From Hyphomonas sp. (GTDB lineage: Bacteria > Pseudomonadota > Alphaproteobacteria > Caulobacterales > Hyphomonadaceae), in NCBI GenBank assembly GCA_002700305.1, contig PACZ01000003.1:1-64000 (forward strand): a DNA stretch of 64,000 nt, read 5' to 3'. The position numbers were made by a program, and so were the translations under genes. The notes beneath the pieces were generated by a model, which made no database searches, had not been told where the DNA came from, and worked only from the letters and a program-made list of their open reading frames with translations. The first letter of the stretch is position 1. The number at the start of each line of letters is the position of its first letter. Of this stretch, positions 60,198-64,000 are shown one piece after another.

Positions 60198-60884
60198 ATG
60201 GCTTATGCCACTTACTCTTCACGAAGCGCGGGCAGAATGCCCGTTGCGCCCGCCCGCAAGGCAGGCACCTGGAAGATGGCTTATGCCGACTTCCTGACCG
60301 CCCTCATGGCGTTTTTCCTGCTCATGTGGCTGGTCAGCGGTGTCTCCGCCGACGACCGGGCAGAGATTGCCGACTATTTCCATAATCGCACACCGGACGC
60401 TGCCACGGCCGTGGCTGTCCAGTCCGGCCCGTCGGTGGCCGACCGCGTGTTCAGCGCGCTCAGCGAAAATCCCGCCCTGATGGCTGCAGGGTCCAGTGTC
60501 ATGCTGGCGAAGCAGGCGGACGGCATCCGGATCGACCTTGTCGACACGGCCGAACGCCCGCTGTTCGACCGCGCCGATGGCCATTTCACCGAAACCGGCC
60601 TTGCGCTTGCCCGCGACACCGCCACCGCCCTGCTCGGCACCGACGGCACGCTGACCCTTGAAGGGCACACCGATGCCTTCCCGAGCCTGACGCCCGGCTA
60701 TTCCAACTGGGAGCTGTCCTCGGACCGCGCAAACGAGGCGCGCCGCGTCTTCGAAAGCGCCGGGATCGCCCCGGACCGCATCCGCGGCGTGGCCGGTCTT
60801 GCCGACACGCGGCCGATTGCCTCCGGTCAACCCCACTTGCCCGTTAACCGGCGGGTCAGCATACTGGTACAAGTAGAGGGTTAA
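60198..60884 (+). CDS. motB: Flagellar motor stator protein MotB-like
   Basis: The 228-residue protein has one membrane helix near the N-terminus with the stator motif WKMAYADFLTALMAFFLLMW, where D31 would carry protons. It ends in an OmpA-like peptidoglycan-binding domain (TLEGHTDAFPSLTPG, NWELSSDRANEARRVFES, RRVSILVQVEG). At 228 residues it is short, with little linker between the helix and the domain. No motA is in this window; unlinked motA and motB occur in Caulobacter. GAGAGG lies 13-18 nt before the ATG. A role in flagellar torque is inferred. Confidence 0.88.
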   Translation: MAYATYSSRSAGRMPVAPARKAGTWKMAYADFLTALMAFFLLMWLVSGVSADDRAEIADYFHNRTPDAATAVAVQSGPSVADRVFSALSENPALMAAGSSVMLAKQADGIRIDLVDTAERPLFDRADGHFTETGLALARDTATALLGTDGTLTLEGHTDAFPSLTPGYSNWELSSDRANEARRVFESAGIAPDRIRGVAGLADTRPIASGQPHLPVNRRVSILVQVEG

Positions 60885-60931
60885 TGCCCTTCCGGTTTCC
60901 GGGGGCCATACCAGAAAGTCCCGGAGCCCTG

Positions 60932-62776
60932 ATGCTCGCAGAATTCCTGTCCAATTGGCCTATGTGGGCGAGCCTCGGCGTCGTCATTGCCGCCATTTGT
61001 TTCTACATGCTGGACCGCTGGTCGATGGAGCTGGTCTCCGTCTGCGTGATCGCGGGACTGCTGGTGCTGTTCACCCTGCCCGGCGCACATGGCGAGGATG
61101 GCACCCCGATCAGCGCGCAGGACCTGCTCTCGGGCTTCGGCAATCCGGCCCTGATCACCATCATGGCGCTGCTGGTCGTCGGCCAGGGCCTGTTCCAGAC
61201 CGGCGCCCTCGAAGGCCCGACCAAGGCCCTCCTGTCCGGCTATGACCGCCGCCCCAGGGTGACGCTACTGCTGGCTTTCCTGGCCGTCTTCGTGATCAGC
61301 GCTTTCGTCAACAATACGCCGATCGTTATCATGTTCCTGCCGGTGATGAGCGCCATCGCCCACCGGATGAAGTCCTCGGCCTCCAAGCTGATGATGCCGC
61401 TCAGCTTCATTTCCATCTTCGCCGGGATGACCACGCTGATCGGGACATCGACCAACCTGCTGGCCGCCGAAGCCTTCGACCGGCTGGAAGGACGCCAGCT
61501 CGGTTTCTTCGAACAGTCGCCGATGGGCCTCGTCCTGGCCGCCGCCGGCATGGTCTATCTCTTGATCTTCTCGCGCTTCCTGCTGCCGGTCCGCGAGGGC
61601 CTGACCGAAGACATCGCGCCGACCTCGTCGAAGCAGTTCCTGACCCAGATCGAAGTCACGCAGGGCCACTTCCTGGAGGGCAAGAAGCCCGTCGCCGGCA
61701 TGTTCACAGACCTGCCGGACATGACCGTGCGCATGATCCAGCGCGGCGAGCGCGCTTTCCTGCCGCCCTATGAGGACATCACGCTGCGCCCCGGCGACCT
61801 GGTCATCGTCGCCGCCACACGCGCCGCCCTGCAGAACGTCCTCTCCCGGCAGCCGGACTTCCTCCAGCAGGTCTGGCAATCTGCCGGCGGAGACCTGGAC
61901 GACAGCGGCAAGCCGCGCCGCCTGTCCCTGACAGAGGCCGTCATCGCGCCCGGCTCCCGCATGGTCGGCCGTACGGTGGAGATGCTGGGCTTCCGGCGCC
62001 TGACCCGCGCGGTCACGCTCGGCATCCAGCGCCGCAGCCGCATGATCCGCACAAAACTGGGCGAGATCCGGCTCGAATCCGGCGACACGCTGCTGCTCTG
62101 CGGCCCGCCCGATGCGTTCCTGGAGATGCGCCAGAGCCGCGACCTGATCCTGCTGGAATGGTCGCAAACCGAAATCCCGCTGACCACGAAGACGCTGGCC
62201 GCACGGGCCATCGCCCTTGGCCTGGTCATTTCCGCCGCGTCCGGCCTGCTGTCGATCCTGCATGCTTCGGTGCTCGGCGCCGTGGCCATGCTGATCACCG
62301 GCTGCCTCAACTACCGTCAAGCCAGCCGCTCGCTGGACCTGCGCATCTTCCTCGTCATCGGGGCCGCGCTCGCCATGGGCATGGCGCTGGAGAAGACCGG
62401 CGCGGCCTCCGCCATCGCGCACATGGTGGTCAATGTCGCCTCACCCTATGGCACGCTGGCCGTCCTGTCGGCGCTTTTCCTGGCGGTGGCCATCCTGACG
62501 AACCTGCTTTCGAACGCCGCCACGGCCATCCTGTTCTCGCCGATTGCGCTCTCGGCGGCGCACGAGCTGAACGCGGCAGACCCGCTGCCATTCCTGCTGG
62601 CGGTGATCTACGGCGCCAATTGCAGTTTCGCGACACCGATCGCCTATCAGACGAACATGCTGGTCATGGGCCCCGGCCATTACCGGTTCAGCGACTTTGT
62701 CCGCTTCGGCGGACCGCTTGTTTTCGTGCTTTGGTGCGTGTTTACGCTCTTCGCCCCTTGGCGGTTTGATCTGTAA
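60932..62776 (+). CDS. SLC13-family transporter with RCK_C domains
   Basis: The 614-residue membrane protein is a divalent-anion:Na+ symporter type (SLC13/DASS). FVINNTP-type signatures appear in ISAFVNNTPIVIMFLPVMSA and LSNAATAILFSPIALSAAHE, one in each half. Between them lie two soluble TrkA-C/RCK_C domains (about residues 205-300 and 315-415: GRTVEMLGFRRLTRAVTLG), which probably sense ligands. Substrates in the family are dicarboxylates or sulfate. GGAG precedes the ATG at 60932; the longer frame from 60884 lacks one. The gene starts 47 bp after the motB stop. Confidence 0.9.
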   Translation: MLAEFLSNWPMWASLGVVIAAICFYMLDRWSMELVSVCVIAGLLVLFTLPGAHGEDGTPISAQDLLSGFGNPALITIMALLVVGQGLFQTGALEGPTKALLSGYDRRPRVTLLLAFLAVFVISAFVNNTPIVIMFLPVMSAIAHRMKSSASKLMMPLSFISIFAGMTTLIGTSTNLLAAEAFDRLEGRQLGFFEQSPMGLVLAAAGMVYLLIFSRFLLPVREGLTEDIAPTSSKQFLTQIEVTQGHFLEGKKPVAGMFTDLPDMTVRMIQRGERAFLPPYEDITLRPGDLVIVAATRAALQNVLSRQPDFLQQVWQSAGGDLDDSGKPRRLSLTEAVIAPGSRMVGRTVEMLGFRRLTRAVTLGIQRRSRMIRTKLGEIRLESGDTLLLCGPPDAFLEMRQSRDLILLEWSQTEIPLTTKTLAARAIALGLVISAASGLLSILHASVLGAVAMLITGCLNYRQASRSLDLRIFLVIGAALAMGMALEKTGAASAIAHMVVNVASPYGTLAVLSALFLAVAILTNLLSNAATAILFSPIALSAAHELNAADPLPFLLAVIYGANCSFATPIAYQTNMLVMGPGHYRFSDFVRFGGPLVFVLWCVFTLFAPWRFDL

Positions 62777-62792
62777 GTGTAGTGTCAGACAC

Positions 62793-63551
62793 ATGAAATT
62801 TACGGACTCGAAGATCCTGCCCCCCGGTCTGGAGCGTTCGTTGCGTTTTTACGTAACGAATCCGAGCCCTTGTCCGTATCTGCCGGGCCGGCGCGAGCGC
62901 AAGGCGTTCACGAATCTCTCGATCACCGAATCGGATCTCGTCCACAATCTGCTCAGCCAGTCGGGGTTCCGGCGCAGCCAGACCATCGCCTACCGGCCGG
63001 CCTGCCCGCGCTGTAATGCCTGCCGCAGTGTGCGCGTGCCGACGCGGGACTTCATCCCGTCGCGCAATGACCGGCGGGCCATGCAGCGCAATGGCAGCCT
63101 CGTGCGCCATCAGGTCGAGGCCGAACCGACGCGGGAGCAATACGCCCTGCTGAAGGCCTATCTGAAAACCCGCCACGATGGCGGCGGCATGTCGGACATG
63201 TCCTATCGCGACTATGCGGCCATGGTCGGCGAAAGTCCGGTCAAAAGCCTGATCTTCGAATACCGCGACGGCCCGGAAGACGACGCGCCGCTGGTCGCCT
63301 GCTCGATCACCGATGTGCTGCATGACGGCTTCTCGATGGTCTACACATTCTTCGACCCGGAACTGGAGAGCCGCGGGCTCGGCCATTTCATGATCCTGGA
63401 TCATATCCGGCATGCGCAGGACCTTGGCCTGCCGCACGTCTATCTGGGCTATTGGGTCAAGGGCAGCCCGAAAATGGATTACAAACGCCGTTACAAACCG
63501 CTCGAAGTACTCGACGGAGACCGCTGGAGGCTGCTCCGCGACGACGAATAG
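62793..63551 (+). CDS. bpt: Aspartate/glutamate leucyltransferase (Bpt)
   Basis: This enzyme adds leucine to the N-terminal Asp or Glu of proteins, tagging them for ClpS/ClpAP degradation. The 252-residue sequence has the family's N-terminal Cys segment (SPCPYLPGRRERKAF with the Cys pair CPRCNACRSVRVPTRDF) and the GNAT-like C-terminal part (YTFFDPELESRGLGHFMILD, YLGYWVKGSPKMDYKRRYKP). The start at 62793 gives MKFTDSKILPPGLERSLRFY. The upstream in-frame extension overlaps the transporter and is not used. Confidence 0.95.
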   Translation: MKFTDSKILPPGLERSLRFYVTNPSPCPYLPGRRERKAFTNLSITESDLVHNLLSQSGFRRSQTIAYRPACPRCNACRSVRVPTRDFIPSRNDRRAMQRNGSLVRHQVEAEPTREQYALLKAYLKTRHDGGGMSDMSYRDYAAMVGESPVKSLIFEYRDGPEDDAPLVACSITDVLHDGFSMVYTFFDPELESRGLGHFMILDHIRHAQDLGLPHVYLGYWVKGSPKMDYKRRYKPLEVLDGDRWRLLRDDE

Positions 63552-63607
63552 GTCCGCAAAGAGACCGGGTCCGGGGCGCCCAGACGGGTAATGGGGGAAG
63601 GAAACGC

Positions 63608-64000
63608 ATGATCAACAGACGTAACCTCGTTGGCGCGGGTGTGCTTGGCCTTGGCGGCGCGGCAGCCGCCTTTGCCAATCCCAGCACCACCCCGCTGGCC
63701 GGCACCCCGGCGATCACCCGCAACCGCCGCCGGCTGAACATGGTCACCACCTGGCCGAAGGGCCTGCCCGGTCTCGGCGAAGCGGCCGAGCGCGTTGCCC
63801 GCCGCATCATGGCCGAGACCGATGGCGTGATCGAGGTGAAGGTCTTCGCTGCGGGCGAACTGGTCCCGGCCTTCGAATGTTTCGACGCGGTCGCGAACGG
63901 CTCGGCCGACATGTATCACGGCGCCGAATATTACTGGACGGCCAAATCCCCCGCCTATCCCTTCTTCACCGCTGTGCCCTTCGGCATGACGGCGCAGGAG
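63608..64000 (+). CDS. TRAP transporter periplasmic binding protein (DctP-like), incomplete
   Basis: The frame starts with ATG 63608, 5 nt after GGGGGAAGG, and runs off the window (131 codons seen). The N-terminus, MINRRNLVGAGVLGLGGAAA then FANP, is a signal peptide with adjacent arginines and possibly a Tat motif. The mature part LNMVTTWPKGLPGLGEAAER, VFAAGELVPAFECFDAVANG and the aromatic YHGAEYYWTAKSPAY match DctP-type solute receptors of TRAP transporters, in particular TakP-like 2-oxoacid binders. The small and large membrane subunits would lie beyond the window. Confidence 0.88.
   Translation, partial: MINRRNLVGAGVLGLGGAAAAFANPSTTPLAGTPAITRNRRRLNMVTTWPKGLPGLGEAAERVARRIMAETDGVIEVKVFAAGELVPAFECFDAVANGSADMYHGAEYYWTAKSPAYPFFTAVPFGMTAQE

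Noticed and set aside
1-64000. CRISPR arrays, prophage gene runs or rRNA genes
   Set aside because: I saw no evenly spaced repeats, no phage structural or lysis genes and no rRNA-like stretch. The only mobile signal is at the left end.

Overview
The window is ordinary, GC-rich alphaproteobacterial chromosome. Gene content and style suggest a Hyphomonas-like member of the Hyphomonadaceae/Caulobacterales: an xseB-ispA-dxs operon, an orphan motB with no motA beside it, an LdtR-like MarR regulator, many acyl-CoA enzymes, many small lipoproteins, and frequent ATGA or TGATG couplings. This placement is inferred from protein style only; no rRNA gene is present.

Bases 1-2343 are accessory DNA ending at a tRNA-Thr(TGT) gene on the minus strand. 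They hold the first 11 codons of a transposase orfA that runs off the left edge, a coiled-coil gene remnant cut by that element, a Fic protein and an XRE-type HTH protein (the 'mobile mystery protein' B and A pair), half-site repeats that look like the pair's operator, and a small hypothetical gene. The likeliest reading is the end of an integrated element or defence island that used the tRNA as its target.

Bases 2344-20600 are core genes. They include an OmpA-like exported protein, metG, an acyl-CoA synthetase/aldo-keto reductase/methyltransferase operon, two tandem paralogous lipoproteins, xseB-ispA-dxs, a histidine phosphatase, lepB, an MBL hydrolase, an RluF-like pseudouridine synthase, an MFS exporter, cspA and a small exported protein. 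Several strong terminators can be seen.

Bases 20613-34149 hold a DUF3833 lipoprotein and an FeS-type photolyase with no usual start codon. They continue with an acyl-CoA dehydrogenase, a YceI lipoprotein followed by a cytochrome b561-YceI fusion, tsaC/Sua5, a PaiB-like protein, two hydroxy-acid oxidoreductases, a Tat-type lipoprotein serine hydrolase, an S33 peptidase-like lipoprotein and a HAD phosphatase. mutL follows.

Bases 36034-49360 hold a lipoprotein cytochrome c, a possible beta-barrel protein whose start codon lies in a perfect 16-bp inverted repeat, a VOC protein, the MarR regulator, a DUF805 protein, 3-hydroxyisobutyryl-CoA hydrolase, PilZ, a TauD-type dioxygenase, an AidB-like dehydrogenase, a large zinc metalloprotease, a CPBP protease, an APC permease and a lipoprotein.

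Bases 49361-64000 hold an isobutyryl-CoA dehydrogenase-like protein, a GNAT protein, hemB, a secreted hypothetical flanked by a duplicated scrap of hemB, a four-repeat membrane protein divergent from a membrane-anchored HTH regulator, and a TetR/PF10118 divergent pair. They finish with an FKBP isomerase, a second GNAT protein, a DUF389 protein, a 3-hydroxyisobutyrate dehydrogenase-like protein, motB, an SLC13/RCK transporter, bpt and the start of a TRAP binding protein. No complete mobile element, prophage or CRISPR array is present.
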